A stretch of 64,000 nt of DNA from G032773895 sp965248935 (GTDB lineage Bacteria; Pseudomonadota; Gammaproteobacteria; Pseudomonadales; Cellvibrionaceae). Position numbers and translations under genes: made by a program. This document shows positions 34,213 through 42,880 of this stretch, piece by piece. Position 1 is the stretch's first letter. Each line of letters starts with the position of its first letter. The stretch is from positions 4,340,001-4,404,000 of the forward strand of contig OZ252214.1 of the NCBI GenBank assembly GCA_965248935.1, given 5' to 3'. The notes under the pieces were generated by a model. The model was not told the origin of the DNA. It ran no database searches and saw only the letters and a program-made list of their open reading frames with translations.

Positions 34213-34419
34213 ATGGAAGAAATAGAATGTATGCTAAAAAGTGCATCATCTATGTTGGAAAAACAAAATTTCCGTGAAGCGATAGAAATATGCACTTCCA
34301 TTATTGAGCAGAATCCTAATGACTATCGGGGATTTAATAAAAGGTCGAAAGTGTATGCAAGAATGCAGAACTGGGAAAGTGCTATTTCCGATATAACGGA
34401 AGCGATTTATTTTAACTAG
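34213..34419 (+). pseudogene. Truncated TPR immunity gene (copy 2)
   Basis: The first 68 residues are almost identical to the TPR gene at 28495 (MEEIE, AIEICTSII, QNPNDYRGFNKRS), then the frame ends at AIYFN where the parent continues with NVDEP. The remaining two thirds are gone. The start is taken at ATG 34213 by alignment. It is a leftover of recombination or duplication in the array. Confidence 0.85.
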
Positions 34420-34552
34420 CTGTTACACAGAATCATTTACAGGGTCTTGGATGTAAATAGCAATTTGTCAAGTATACCTCTATGTATAAATTGAAACTCA
34501 TGCTAAACTGGGTGCCAGCAACCAATAGTTTGTTTATATGGATGAATCATGC

Positions 34553-35755
34553 ATGGAAAAGATCTCCTTATTTGTTTTAATTTTGTTCGTTTGCGTAGTC
34601 AGTCCCTCCTCCTTTGCGGATAAGGTCCAGGTTTCATTATTTCTCAATCCTCCTGTCGTTCGTTCATCAATAGTTACTAGATCTGAGTATAATGCTCAAA
34701 TAATAGCCTGGGGTACTGGTGGTGGTATTGCACGTCTTGTCGCTAGTATTCCAGAAGCTCATCGAAATAACGGTTATTCGCAAAAATTGAAACAACTCTT
34801 TCAACAAAAACATAGTGAACGTTTGACTACAATTGCTGAGCAGCTTTCAACAAAGCTTAACCAGCATGGTGACTTCTTCAACGTTAACGCCCTGACTCAT
34901 GTTAGTGCAAAAAAATATGTAGGGAGAATGGGGTTGAGTAGGGCAAAACTTCGAGAAGATGGGCATCACATTGTTTTTGTTATAGATGAAACTCTTAGTC
35001 TGGCAAATAAATTTCAACCTGAGCCAGATGTTCGAACGAATATATACTACAAAATCTCCACGTTAGATACTAAGAATAAAAATGAAAAGCTTTCTTTAAA
35101 ACTATCATATACCGATAGTTTCAATATAGGGCTGTCTAGGTTTCTTGAAGATCAAGGATATATCGAGAAGGTCATTTCCGATTCAACGGAAAGGTTATCA
35201 GAAGAAATGTACCTTAAAGCATTAAAGAAAAGTTTTCTTTATCGAGTTGGTAAGTCAAATGGGTTTGAAGACGTTTTTCCCGATTATAAAAATATTCTGA
35301 AAGATACCGTTCGTCAGTATCGGTTTACTCGAAAAACGGCGTCAAACTGGAGAAGTAAAAAGAACGACTACTTTATTGTCAAATCATACCCAGTAAAGTA
35401 TAAAGGGGCTTTACTTTTAGAAAGCCAATTGGCTATGGATTTTTTACTGCCTAGTTTTGGAGTCAAATCAAAGGAACCAAGTAATGAGAATGTTTATAAC
35501 TTTTTGATAGAACAACTCGGTGATCAGTGGAAAGAAAATAAAGTGGAGCCCTATGTTTCCCAAGTAGAAGGATATAACACTTATGTTTTCGAGCATGTCG
35601 AAACCACTGAACAAAATATACTTTATGTAAAAGTTGATGAACAATTTGTTATTATTCACAAGATTAAGTCTTGGGCAAATCATGAACTGTTTTTTAAACA
35701 CCACAGCAAGGCTCTTATTGCTATGATTAATAGCGTTTTGTACCGCAAGAAATAA
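34553..35755 (+). CDS. Exported protein of unknown function
   Basis: About 400 residues, starting at ATG 34553 (an in-frame ATG lies at 34538). A signal peptide (MEKISLFVLILFVCVV to SSFA) leads into an alpha/beta protein with no domain I recognise. Features include an early AQIIAWGTGGGIARLVAS and a late YNTYVFEHVETTEQNILYV. The AT-rich, Lys-rich composition resembles the surrounding cassette DNA. It is followed 22 bp later by another exported unknown, so the two probably form a unit inserted between orphan Rhs tips. Confidence 0.75.
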   Translation: MEKISLFVLILFVCVVSPSSFADKVQVSLFLNPPVVRSSIVTRSEYNAQIIAWGTGGGIARLVASIPEAHRNNGYSQKLKQLFQQKHSERLTTIAEQLSTKLNQHGDFFNVNALTHVSAKKYVGRMGLSRAKLREDGHHIVFVIDETLSLANKFQPEPDVRTNIYYKISTLDTKNKNEKLSLKLSYTDSFNIGLSRFLEDQGYIEKVISDSTERLSEEMYLKALKKSFLYRVGKSNGFEDVFPDYKNILKDTVRQYRFTRKTASNWRSKKNDYFIVKSYPVKYKGALLLESQLAMDFLLPSFGVKSKEPSNENVYNFLIEQLGDQWKENKVEPYVSQVEGYNTYVFEHVETTEQNILYVKVDEQFVIIHKIKSWANHELFFKHHSKALIAMINSVLYRKK

Positions 35756-35777
35756 TAGTTAATATTACAAGGGAGAT

Positions 35778-36854
35778 ATGATGCGTATTTGTATAGTTTT
35801 ATTGGTGGTGGTTTTTTCCTGCCCTTCATTAGCGTCTCGCTCATCTAATATTGAACAGAGTGCTATTATACCTTTGCAGGCGATGATCAAGCATATGCTA
35901 ATTAATGAATCGCCGGACGTTAAAAAGTCAGCGTTAAAAATTGTTTTTAATGAAAAATTAACTTCTCAGGGCCTGCTCGATTTTATTGCTACGCAATTGA
36001 AACAATCCTATAAGGAGAGTGCGAATATTGACCTTATGTCATGGTATGTGAAAGCTTTGTCTTTATCGACGACAGACAGATACAGTACGCTTATAAGCAG
36101 TATTTATGATGAGAGTTCTTCAGTTAAATTGAAGAAACATGCCGAAAAGGCTTTAAAGAAACTCAATAAGGTGAAAAATGGAGTGCCTTTTTCTGACGCT
36201 GACATTAGCGCTCAGGTTGTCATGATTGAAAACGAAAAACATATAAAACTTAAAGAAGTGTATGAACCAAATTTTAAAGGCTTTTCGAGATCAAATACTA
36301 TATATGATGTGATTGAATTGTTGGGAGTTCCGCATTCTGTTGATCTGGTAACTGATGTTGTTAAGATTTCGTTTGTTGGAAATACTATTGCTCAGAAGCT
36401 TACTTTAAAGTATAAAGACTTTGCAAATATCCAACTGGGTTATAATAAAGGCTGTCTTTGTGTAGAGCGTTTTTACAAAAGGCTTGAAGTTTCCGGTGAA
36501 CTAAAGGGCTCCAAACATGCGCATATAATAGACAAAATATTAAATGGAACCCCGGTTGAATATAGGGCCGCAGCACAAAAAATACACAGAGAAAAATTGT
36601 TTTCTGAAGAAATTCTGGATTCTGCGGCAAAAAGAATATGGCAAGATAAACATTATAAAGAAAGTTTTTCTGTTGATGGTATTGCATGGCTAATAAAATG
36701 TATTCAAGCCAGCGCAAACCCGCGTTATCGACTCCTTCTTAAAATGACTAAAAAAAAATCAAAGAGTATAAAGGTAAAGCATTACGCAGCTAATGCATTG
36801 AGTTCTTTGCTTGTTGACGATAGTGTTAAACAATTTGCATTTGTTTCTGACTAA
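35778..36854 (+). CDS. Exported protein with internally duplicated helical domain
   Basis: A 358-residue protein; AAGGGAG precedes ATG 35778, and a signal peptide ends near PSLAS. Two halves are homologous: about 32-135 (VKKSALKIVFNEKLTSQGLLD, MSWYVKALSLSTTDRYSTLI) and about 250-350 (YRAAAQKIHREKLFSEEILD, IAWLIKCIQASANPRYRLLL). They are HEAT-like and separated by a beta-rich middle that contains YDVIELLGVPHSVD. Function unknown. It pairs with the preceding exported gene. Confidence 0.75.
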   Translation: MMRICIVLLVVVFSCPSLASRSSNIEQSAIIPLQAMIKHMLINESPDVKKSALKIVFNEKLTSQGLLDFIATQLKQSYKESANIDLMSWYVKALSLSTTDRYSTLISSIYDESSSVKLKKHAEKALKKLNKVKNGVPFSDADISAQVVMIENEKHIKLKEVYEPNFKGFSRSNTIYDVIELLGVPHSVDLVTDVVKISFVGNTIAQKLTLKYKDFANIQLGYNKGCLCVERFYKRLEVSGELKGSKHAHIIDKILNGTPVEYRAAAQKIHREKLFSEEILDSAAKRIWQDKHYKESFSVDGIAWLIKCIQASANPRYRLLLKMTKKKSKSIKVKHYAANALSSLLVDDSVKQFAFVSD

Positions 36855-36889
36855 CTTTTAATTGTAAGTGGTTATTGAGAATTGAATAG

Positions 36890-37144
36890 CCCATTTTTTG
36901 TTTTGTTATTTGTCAACTTCGAAGTAGCCAATGGGCAGCAGATAGTTTATCTGATACGCTTTTTAATGATACCACTGATGTTGACACCGATTCGAGAGAA
37001 GAGTTTTGTGCTGAGGAATGGGATCGAGCATACGAGATTTGCGAAGAGAACGAAAATAGCTGTGATAATAACGGTGTCACTGGTGGAATGTCAGGGTACG
37101 ACTGTGCACGAGGGCTTGTTAGCCAGCGCTGTGGAGGTGTGTGA
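36890..37144 (+). pseudogene. Degenerate Rhs tip 5, paired with a TPR immunity gene
   Basis: An open stretch after TAG 36887-36889 contains REEFCAEEWDRAYEICEE, NNGVTGG, YDCARGLVSQRCGG and stops at TGA 37142-37144. The Cys spacing and the ARGLVSQRCGG end match a recurring class of Rhs C-terminal tips as I remember them. There is no start codon or YD core. Its stop shares a base with the ATG of the TPR gene at 37144, preserving the toxin-immunity junction. Confidence 0.65.
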
Positions 37145-37635
37145 TGGATAATGTAGAAGCTGAGCTTCAGAGAGCTTACCGGCTCTCTGAGCGCCAGTTA
37201 TATACTGCTGCAATAAAAATTTGTTCAAGAGTTATTGATGAGTACCCTTTTGATTTTCGTGCCTACAACCGCAGATCAAAAATATATGGGCGATTGAAAG
37301 ATTGGCCTCATGCGATTAAAGATGTTAGTAAAGCTATTCATTTAAACCCTAAAAATCCAGCACATTATTTCTCAAGAGCTAGGTACAGGATGAATATGGG
37401 TGATTTTGATAATGCGGTGGCTGATTTGGATAGATTGTTAGCGACAAAGAATAATGACTACTATTTTGAGTCAGCTTTGTTTTTTCGTGCTCTTGCGCAC
37501 AGTCATCTCAAAAATTACAAACAGGTTTTGTCGGATTGTGAAGAAGTTCGAGACGACTTTGAATTGTATTTTCTTGGTAAGAATCAAAATAAAAAAGATT
37601 TAGTTGCGTTTGCATGTCAGAATATTACTGAGTGA
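37144..37635 (+). CDS. TPR protein, Rhs-associated immunity candidate (copy 3)
   Basis: A 163-residue tetratricopeptide protein with GGAGG 7 bp before ATG 37144. TPR units are visible as AIKICSRVIDEYPFDFRAY, HAIKDVSKAIHLNPKNPAHY and NAVADLDRLL. It is related along its length to the gene at 28495, but much less similar than the truncated copy is. Overlap of its start with the stop of tip 5 is the best evidence that this TPR family neutralises that class of tip. Confidence 0.75.
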   Translation: MDNVEAELQRAYRLSERQLYTAAIKICSRVIDEYPFDFRAYNRRSKIYGRLKDWPHAIKDVSKAIHLNPKNPAHYFSRARYRMNMGDFDNAVADLDRLLATKNNDYYFESALFFRALAHSHLKNYKQVLSDCEEVRDDFELYFLGKNQNKKDLVAFACQNITE

Positions 37636-37638
37636 GCT

Positions 37639-38370
37639 TCAGTCTTCCATTAAGTATCTAACCATTTTCTCATGTCTATCAAGAAAGTCTTTTGTAACTG
37701 CGTAATGCTCAGTGTCTTCGTATTTAACCTCTTCAATGGCACATGATGTAAATTGGTAAATTCTTGCGCGTGGATAAGCCAGTAGTATTGGCGAATGGGT
37801 GGCAATAATAAATTGTGATTGCTCTTCAACGAGCTGATGAATCGCTGATAAAGCAGCCATTTGTCTGGATGGCGATAAAGCTGCTTCAGGTTCGTCCATG
37901 ATGTATAAACCATTACCTTGTAGTTTGTTAATCAGTGTGGCCATGAATGACTCACCGTGAGATTGTTGGTGAAGCGATTTTCCTCCATACCTCCCCAAAT
38001 ATCCTGTCTCATCCATAAGTGTGGCTAGGTTGTAGAAGCTTTCTGCGCGCAAAAAATACCCGTCTTTAGGGTGCTTGAAACTCTTAATGGTTTTAAGGTA
38101 TTGATGAAGGGGTGAATGTGTTCTCCTGGTCGAAAAGGTGGATTGCTTTGTACCACCTTCTGCATTGAAACCCATTGCTATAGCAATAGCTTCGATGAGT
38201 GTTGATTTACCCGTGCCATTCTCACCGACAAAAAATGTTACATCAGGATGGAATTCCAGTGTGTCCAGCTCTTTGATTACAGGAATGCAAAAAGGGTAGT
38301 TAGAGAAATCACCAATGCTATCGCGTTTAAGTTGTATTTCTCGTAAATAAGGTTTTTCTTCGAGGTTCAT
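37639..38370 (-). CDS. AAA/ABC-type ATPase
   Basis: A 243-residue cytoplasmic ATPase with Walker A GENGTGKST, a signature-like HGESF, Walker B YIMDEPEAALSP and an H-loop ATHSPI. The single-domain layout resembles predicted ATP-binding proteins of the RecF/OLD-like group rather than transporter subunits. No membrane partner or nuclease domain is adjacent. It ends 3 bp from the end of the TPR gene, convergently. A role in defence or DNA metabolism is possible but not shown. Confidence 0.85.
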   Translation of the reverse strand: MNLEEKPYLREIQLKRDSIGDFSNYPFCIPVIKELDTLEFHPDVTFFVGENGTGKSTLIEAIAIAMGFNAEGGTKQSTFSTRRTHSPLHQYLKTIKSFKHPKDGYFLRAESFYNLATLMDETGYLGRYGGKSLHQQSHGESFMATLINKLQGNGLYIMDEPEAALSPSRQMAALSAIHQLVEEQSQFIIATHSPILLAYPRARIYQFTSCAIEEVKYEDTEHYAVTKDFLDRHEKMVRYLMED

Positions 38371-38442
38371 TGTAATAGTCGCAATAAGTAGGAGGTCTAC
38401 TTTACATGCTGACCCATGTTACGGGCCAGTACTATTTTTATG

Positions 38443-38688
38443 CTATGGCTCCGTTGTTAGCACCAAACAACCTTCCATTACTCTAACCTTGATCGGTATA
38501 TCGATCTCAAACCCAGCCTGCCGTAACCAATGTCCCTTCATCTGAATCCAGGGTACGGAACGACACAGCCAGAGTTGGGCGGTTGCTGCTTGGTGCGATG
38601 CTTGTAGTGAATCTGGTTCACTTTATATAGCGCTCGGCGTTTTACTTTTACGCAGGCAGCAGCCTGACGTACCCTTCGCTTTAGTCAT
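38443..38688 (-). pseudogene. SymE-like toxin gene with premature stop
   Basis: The frame from ATG 38688 encodes 21 residues (MTKAKGTSGC...), then an in-frame TAA at 38623-38625, then 59 residues ending at TAG 38443. The second part carries the SymE signature RSVPWIQMKGHWLRQAGF and IKVRVMEGCLVL. SymE is an RNA-cleaving toxin with an AbrB-like fold, controlled by LexA and the antisense RNA SymR. Here the nonsense codon should inactivate it. symE relatives often accompany Rhs loci. Confidence 0.7.
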
Positions 38689-38829
38689 AATCACTAAAGT
38701 CACGCATGGCAAAGCGCTTATTATTTTCGCGTGGCTATTATAACCCAAAACTTTTTAGACAGAACCTATGTAGGGATTTGGTTCCTATTTTCCCGAAGAC
38801 CAAAAAACGACAGTTAGGGTTGCCAGGAG

Positions 38830-39385
38830 TTATTGAGTTTGTAAGTAGTGGGTCAGCGCTTTTAGCTCTACCCATACGAAAAAAGATGACTCGTCTTTCG
38901 CCATTGCTCCCATTTCAGACGCTATAGGTTTGGGCAGTGATACATATGAACTGGGAATTCTCACTGCTTCTGTAATTCCCTCACCTAAAGAAACAATGGA
39001 AAGCTTGAATGCTCCATACTGGTTGTTGACAACAGATAGCGTATTTTCTTTGGAAGGAGATAAAAAAACGACATAGTTTTTTCCTGTTATTAACCCTGTC
39101 ATATGCAAAAAATCGATTTCCTTACCAATTTTTTTACCCTTAATAGGTTCCGATATCAGCGCTGTATGCTTAATGAGCTTAGATTTGGAGACAGTGTGGG
39201 GTTGATGGAAAGGTATCTCTGTTTTTTGGGTCGCTACTATTTCAACAACTGCCACTATTTGGGCATAATCTTTTAGTTCCGTAATCTCTAGGTGAGCAAT
39301 CTTGGTCGCACATGCCGACTGAGGTAGAACGAGATTCAATAAAGTAGTAAATACTAAAAAAAAGTCTAGTATATAATTTTTCCAT
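38830..39385 (-). pseudogene. Exported protein with frameshifted signal peptide
   Basis: The body (from TTG 39339, 169 residues) has no recognised domain; it includes ITGKNYVVFLSPSKEN. The frame is open further upstream but has no start codon. A natural start exists at ATG 39385 in another frame. Dropping one T from the run of eight (A8 at 39356-39363 on the plus strand) joins them into MEKLYTRLFLVFTTLLNL...SACA, a proper signal peptide. Either a slippage event, a phase-variable switch or a sequencing error is implied. Confidence 0.55.
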
Positions 39386-39444
39386 AGGTATATTTTTCAA
39401 ACTCAGCACCCATTTCGATTAATTCTGGAATTCTTGGGATATTA

Positions 39445-39771
39445 TTATAATTTCCCCAATGACATAGTTCGCCTAGTATCAAGCTTGAAGTGCGCCAAGG
39501 TTGCGCCAATAACATAGACCGATTTTCCAGCCTTATTCTTATCTACACTACTTACCTTGTTTTTTTCAAAACCTTTTCCCCAGGAAATGGCCTCTTTGAA
39601 TTCGGCATGAGTTAAGCCTCCATATTTCGAAACATTAGAAACGATTTTGGGGATCTTAATCAGCTTTGGGAAGCTGTATCGAATATATTTTGTGAATTTT
39701 GGATATTTGGTTTGGTCAGCCACAAAAAGAATATTATCGTATTTTTGCTGTATCCATGGGTTCAATTTCAA
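39445..39771 (-). CDS. Small basic protein of unknown function, perhaps truncated
   Basis: A 108-residue, Lys-rich protein starting at TTG 39771 with no well-spaced ribosome site. It looks protein-like (YDNILFVADQTKYPKF, HAEFKEAISWGKGFEKN) and ends DTRRTMSLGKL. There is no signal peptide or known domain. It might be the end of a larger toxin-type protein. It lies downstream of the DyP operon terminator and upstream of another small unknown gene. Confidence 0.45.
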   Translation of the reverse strand: MKLNPWIQQKYDNILFVADQTKYPKFTKYIRYSFPKLIKIPKIVSNVSKYGGLTHAEFKEAISWGKGFEKNKVSSVDKNKAGKSVYVIGATLAHFKLDTRRTMSLGKL

Positions 39772-39806
39772 CCCCGTTTTTTTAGTTAACCAACAAGCTC
39801 TTATTA

Positions 39807-39844
39807 TAAAAAAGGAAAAGGGGCTAAACTTTTTCGGTTAGCCC
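39807..39844 (-). terminator. Terminator of the DyP operon
   Basis: On the minus strand GGGCTAA (39844-39838) pairs with TTAGCCC (39827-39821), followed by a run rich in T (39820-39807). It lies about 50 bp after the peroxidase stop. Confidence 0.85.
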
Positions 39845-39895
39845 TTACTGTGAGTTACTGATCTGAATTCTTGCTGTGAACTATCATAATGTAAA

Positions 39896-41503
39896 CTATG
39901 TTGGATCTACAAGACCTTCAGCTATTAGCTGTAGAGAGACAATACTAGGAATAAAGAAGTAAGCGCCACCTTTTGTTTCAACAAATCGAGGAATATTGCC
40001 ACAGAAAAAGGGCGCTCGTTTTCCTTTTTCACCCTCTACTACCATCTTGCCATCACCTTGCCCTGTTTTTGGGTCAACCGGGTTATTGCCGAGGATAGGG
40101 TCGCGGTCATTGGCGAGTTTGAAATCGTTGCTATAGTTAATCCACTGTTGCTGAACAAATTCAAACTGTCGTTTGATGCTGGCGTTAACGGCCATAAAAA
40201 TAATACCGTGGTTACCGTTATCCGTTGGGCTTGATGGGTCAGACTTTCCGTAGGGCAGCCCGCGTCGAAGAATTCTTCTTCTGTCTACTAGTGCTCCGGG
40301 TGTTTCATAGGCTTCTGGATTGCCGAATTCAAGTGCACCTCTTGGATTTGCTCGACGTATATGAGAGCCCACTGGGCATTTGCCGCCGTCGAGGTCTTTA
40401 TTGTAGTTAAATGCGCGCAGTTGTTTATCTAATTCTTGAAAGGTTTTTAGATAAGCACCATTTTCTTCATCTGAAGAACCTGTTCCCAATTTTACAAAAG
40501 CGGCTGCGTAGCGGTCACCAAATTGTTTAGCTTCCGCTTCTGTTGGGAAGGTTGCCAGGGGAGCCCCATTTTTCCATCTACCGAACATTTTAGCGGAAAG
40601 TGCTTCTCTTCCATCGGGGTAGTCCTTGCCCATATTGTCTAGGTATTCATTAAATGACTTAACGTTTTCATGGAGTTTACGGTACACCATGAAAGTACCG
40701 TTTTTGGCTAAGTCGTGGGGAAGAGGTGCTATGGGCAGCTCCGCTGATTCGTCGCGGTAACCGAGTATAAATTCACCTGCTTCAATTGGTTCCCAGGCTT
40801 CAGCTTTAGTTGGATCGATGTATTTTCCGTCTTTTGTTTTGGCTGGTTTTCCGCCGCCAATCATATACGCGGGGTCTTGACCGCAGCCTTCAAAATACGG
40901 ATCACTGATCCCATCATCGTAACCGAAATGCTCTTTTCTGCTTGGAACGCCGTTAAAGGTGAGGGCGGCAGCGTCTTGGTAGGGATAAAGCTTACCGTCA
41001 TCTCCTCGGTGGCCAATTAATTGCTGCACACCGCCTTTGCCATCTGCATCGTGCGTGGCGGCAACTATTTCAGTAATTTCTCTATACCTTGCTTCAATAT
41101 CAGAAAGCTCTCGACCGTTGATAGAAAGCCATATATGTATTTTTTCTTCTTCCTGCCATATGGGGTCCCAGTTTTCTGGGCTACTTGGGCCATTATCGCC
41201 TAGTATGTCTTTTCGCGCTTCCATGCCGTCGATATATTCGCTTGGGAAGCTGGCGAGTGACTCACGGGGCAAGCCAAGTGCGTCTAAGCCGCGATAGGTA
41301 AAGGCTGCGTTGGTCGTAACTCTACTGGGCTTTAAGTCATCCCAAGAGCCTGCCCGAGTAATAAATGGCATAATTTGTTGAAGAAATTGTCTTCCTTTGT
41401 CTGGGTCTACTACCTCAAAAAATACGTAGCGAGCGGTTGGAAGTTTGAAGTGTCCGTAGGCTTTAATGATATTGCCCTGAATATCGTTTATATCAAGTGT
41501 CAT
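39896..41503 (-). CDS. Dyp-type haem peroxidase
   Basis: A 535-residue haem enzyme that oxidises dyes, phenolics or other donors with peroxide. The hallmark GxxDG is present (FGYDDGISDP), as is the haem-ligand region KCPVGSHIRRANPRG with its proximal His. No signal peptide is visible, so it is cytoplasmic or encapsulated. The large size fits the longer DyP subclasses. AAGGGGGAA precedes ATG 41503. It is last of three closely spaced genes; the two upstream genes encode a companion paralogue pair. Confidence 0.92.
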   Translation of the reverse strand: MTLDINDIQGNIIKAYGHFKLPTARYVFFEVVDPDKGRQFLQQIMPFITRAGSWDDLKPSRVTTNAAFTYRGLDALGLPRESLASFPSEYIDGMEARKDILGDNGPSSPENWDPIWQEEEKIHIWLSINGRELSDIEARYREITEIVAATHDADGKGGVQQLIGHRGDDGKLYPYQDAAALTFNGVPSRKEHFGYDDGISDPYFEGCGQDPAYMIGGGKPAKTKDGKYIDPTKAEAWEPIEAGEFILGYRDESAELPIAPLPHDLAKNGTFMVYRKLHENVKSFNEYLDNMGKDYPDGREALSAKMFGRWKNGAPLATFPTEAEAKQFGDRYAAAFVKLGTGSSDEENGAYLKTFQELDKQLRAFNYNKDLDGGKCPVGSHIRRANPRGALEFGNPEAYETPGALVDRRRILRRGLPYGKSDPSSPTDNGNHGIIFMAVNASIKRQFEFVQQQWINYSNDFKLANDRDPILGNNPVDPKTGQGDGKMVVEGEKGKRAPFFCGNIPRFVETKGGAYFFIPSIVSLQLIAEGLVDPT

Positions 41504-41515
41504 TATTTTTCCCCC

Positions 41516-42160
41516 TTAAGCGATCTCACATTTACCTGGTGCCCATCTTGGTGATTCTTGGGTAGGTTGAGTGCGATCAATAAAATCTTTAAATGCGGTT
41601 TTTAATTCAGAATCTGATTTTCCTTGATTCTCCCAAGCAAATTTTGAAAATTCTTGTTTTAGATAAAGCGCTTTGAGCTGATCGTTTAGTGGAATATCGT
41701 CTTCACCGTCTACTGAACCATTAAAGAAGTAAGTTGTATTCACTTGGCATTTTTTAATGTATTCCACAAAAGAAGTTGTATCGTTTACTTTTTCAAAACC
41801 ATAGCAATGCTGCCAAATTTTTCTGGCGTGGACTTCGGCTTTTTCCCAAAAGCGCTGTAAGTATTCATCTCTATCACCATAAAAATTACTAGAAAAAACC
41901 AAGTATTTGGATTTTAAGTGGTCTTCCTTGGCGGGCGCGCCCTCGAAAAAAACATCGTCTAGGATGTAAAAGCGCGCAAGATAAGTATTGGGCACTAATG
42001 ACAGCGGGCTATTACCACTGTTGCAAGGCCCGTTTTCATTAATTTTTAATTGATCGATAATTTTTTTAGTGAGTACTGCGCCAGAGTTGCCGTCAGAGAT
42101 CACATCTTTAATCGGTGATAATACGGTAAGTGCATACGCCTTTTTAGATATATTTTGCAT
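41516..42160 (-). CDS. DyP-associated paralogous protein B
   Basis: A 214-residue cytoplasmic protein beginning MQNISKKAYALTVLSP. Shared features with the next gene upstream include an ARF-x-I strand, YLVFSSNFYGDRDEYLQRF, IWQHCYGF, an F-x-x-YI segment and a Y-F/Y-x-x-S/A patch. The pattern of a strand with FSSNF followed by a helix suggests a ferredoxin-like fold of the kind also used by DyP domains. No haem ligand can be assigned. AGGAGA is well placed before ATG 42160; 12 bp separate it from the peroxidase gene. Confidence 0.75.
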   Translation of the reverse strand: MQNISKKAYALTVLSPIKDVISDGNSGAVLTKKIIDQLKINENGPCNSGNSPLSLVPNTYLARFYILDDVFFEGAPAKEDHLKSKYLVFSSNFYGDRDEYLQRFWEKAEVHARKIWQHCYGFEKVNDTTSFVEYIKKCQVNTTYFFNGSVDGEDDIPLNDQLKALYLKQEFSKFAWENQGKSDSELKTAFKDFIDRTQPTQESPRWAPGKCEIA

Positions 42161-42175
42161 TGGAATCTCCTCCCT

Positions 42176-42880
42176 TTAGTCGTTAGCGGTGGTTTGTTTT
42201 AGCGGAGAAATATTTTTGGCTTTGAGTACAGTCTTAGCCTTATATTTATTCCTACGGTTTTTAACTGCTTGGCTAGCGAGACTGATCACAGGCGTATCTT
42301 CCATAGTACTGATATGGTGTTGTAAATCGAGCAACATATCTTCATACGCTTCTTTGAATTCGTTATCACTCAAATCATCCATTTTTTCGGCGAGGCCGGT
42401 TAGCTCTTTTCGAACCTTTTTGGCGGATTTAACATCATTTGATGCCGCTATTGGGTAGGCGCTATAGTAATGGCTTGTCCACATTTGGTTGAAATTAATG
42501 TATGCGTGGAATGGCTGGAGTGGCACCGATTTTGGGTATTTGACGTTATTTCTCCATAGCAAATCCAAACCTGATGGAATGGCTTTGTGAAATGAATCTA
42601 CATATTGCTCCCAACTGCCGTTAAAGTTACTGAAAAATAACATGTAGTTGTAGTTAAGGTTTTCCCTGGGTTGCTCTTTTGAGAGGTGGGGAAATTGTTT
42701 TCTCCCAATGACGGCCCACCTGGCATAGTGAATAAGCGAGAGGGTGGCTAGACCGCCAAGCTTGGATTGGAAAACGCTGAGTTGTGCGACTTTAAAGATT
42801 ATCTTACTGATATAGTAAGTTAGCATACTCTGAGGGGTTATGACGTTCATAGCATAGGCTTTACCAGCTATATTGGACAT
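42176..42880 (-). CDS. DyP-associated paralogous protein A
   Basis: A 234-residue paralogue of the previous protein: MSNIAGKAYAMNVITP, HYARWAVIG, YMLFFSNFNGSWEQYVDSF, LLWRNNVKYP, YSAYPIA. The C-terminus is Lys-rich (KNRRNKYKAKTVLKAKN). GGAGGA precedes ATG 42880. As first gene of the operon it sets expression for all three. I recall this FSNF-type family near catalases or peroxidases but know no function. Confidence 0.75.
   Translation of the reverse strand: MSNIAGKAYAMNVITPQSMLTYYISKIIFKVAQLSVFQSKLGGLATLSLIHYARWAVIGRKQFPHLSKEQPRENLNYNYMLFFSNFNGSWEQYVDSFHKAIPSGLDLLWRNNVKYPKSVPLQPFHAYINFNQMWTSHYYSAYPIAASNDVKSAKKVRKELTGLAEKMDDLSDNEFKEAYEDMLLDLQHHISTMEDTPVISLASQAVKNRRNKYKAKTVLKAKNISPLKQTTAND

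Noticed and set aside
37639..38370. Idea that the ATPase is part of a two-gene OLD/Gabija-like defence system
   Set aside because: It is a stand-alone ATPase with no nuclease, TOPRIM or helicase gene next to it; the neighbour is a broken symE.
38706..38927. Plus-strand frame of 73 codons next to symE
   Set aside because: No ribosome site or domain; partly antisense to the frameshifted exported gene.
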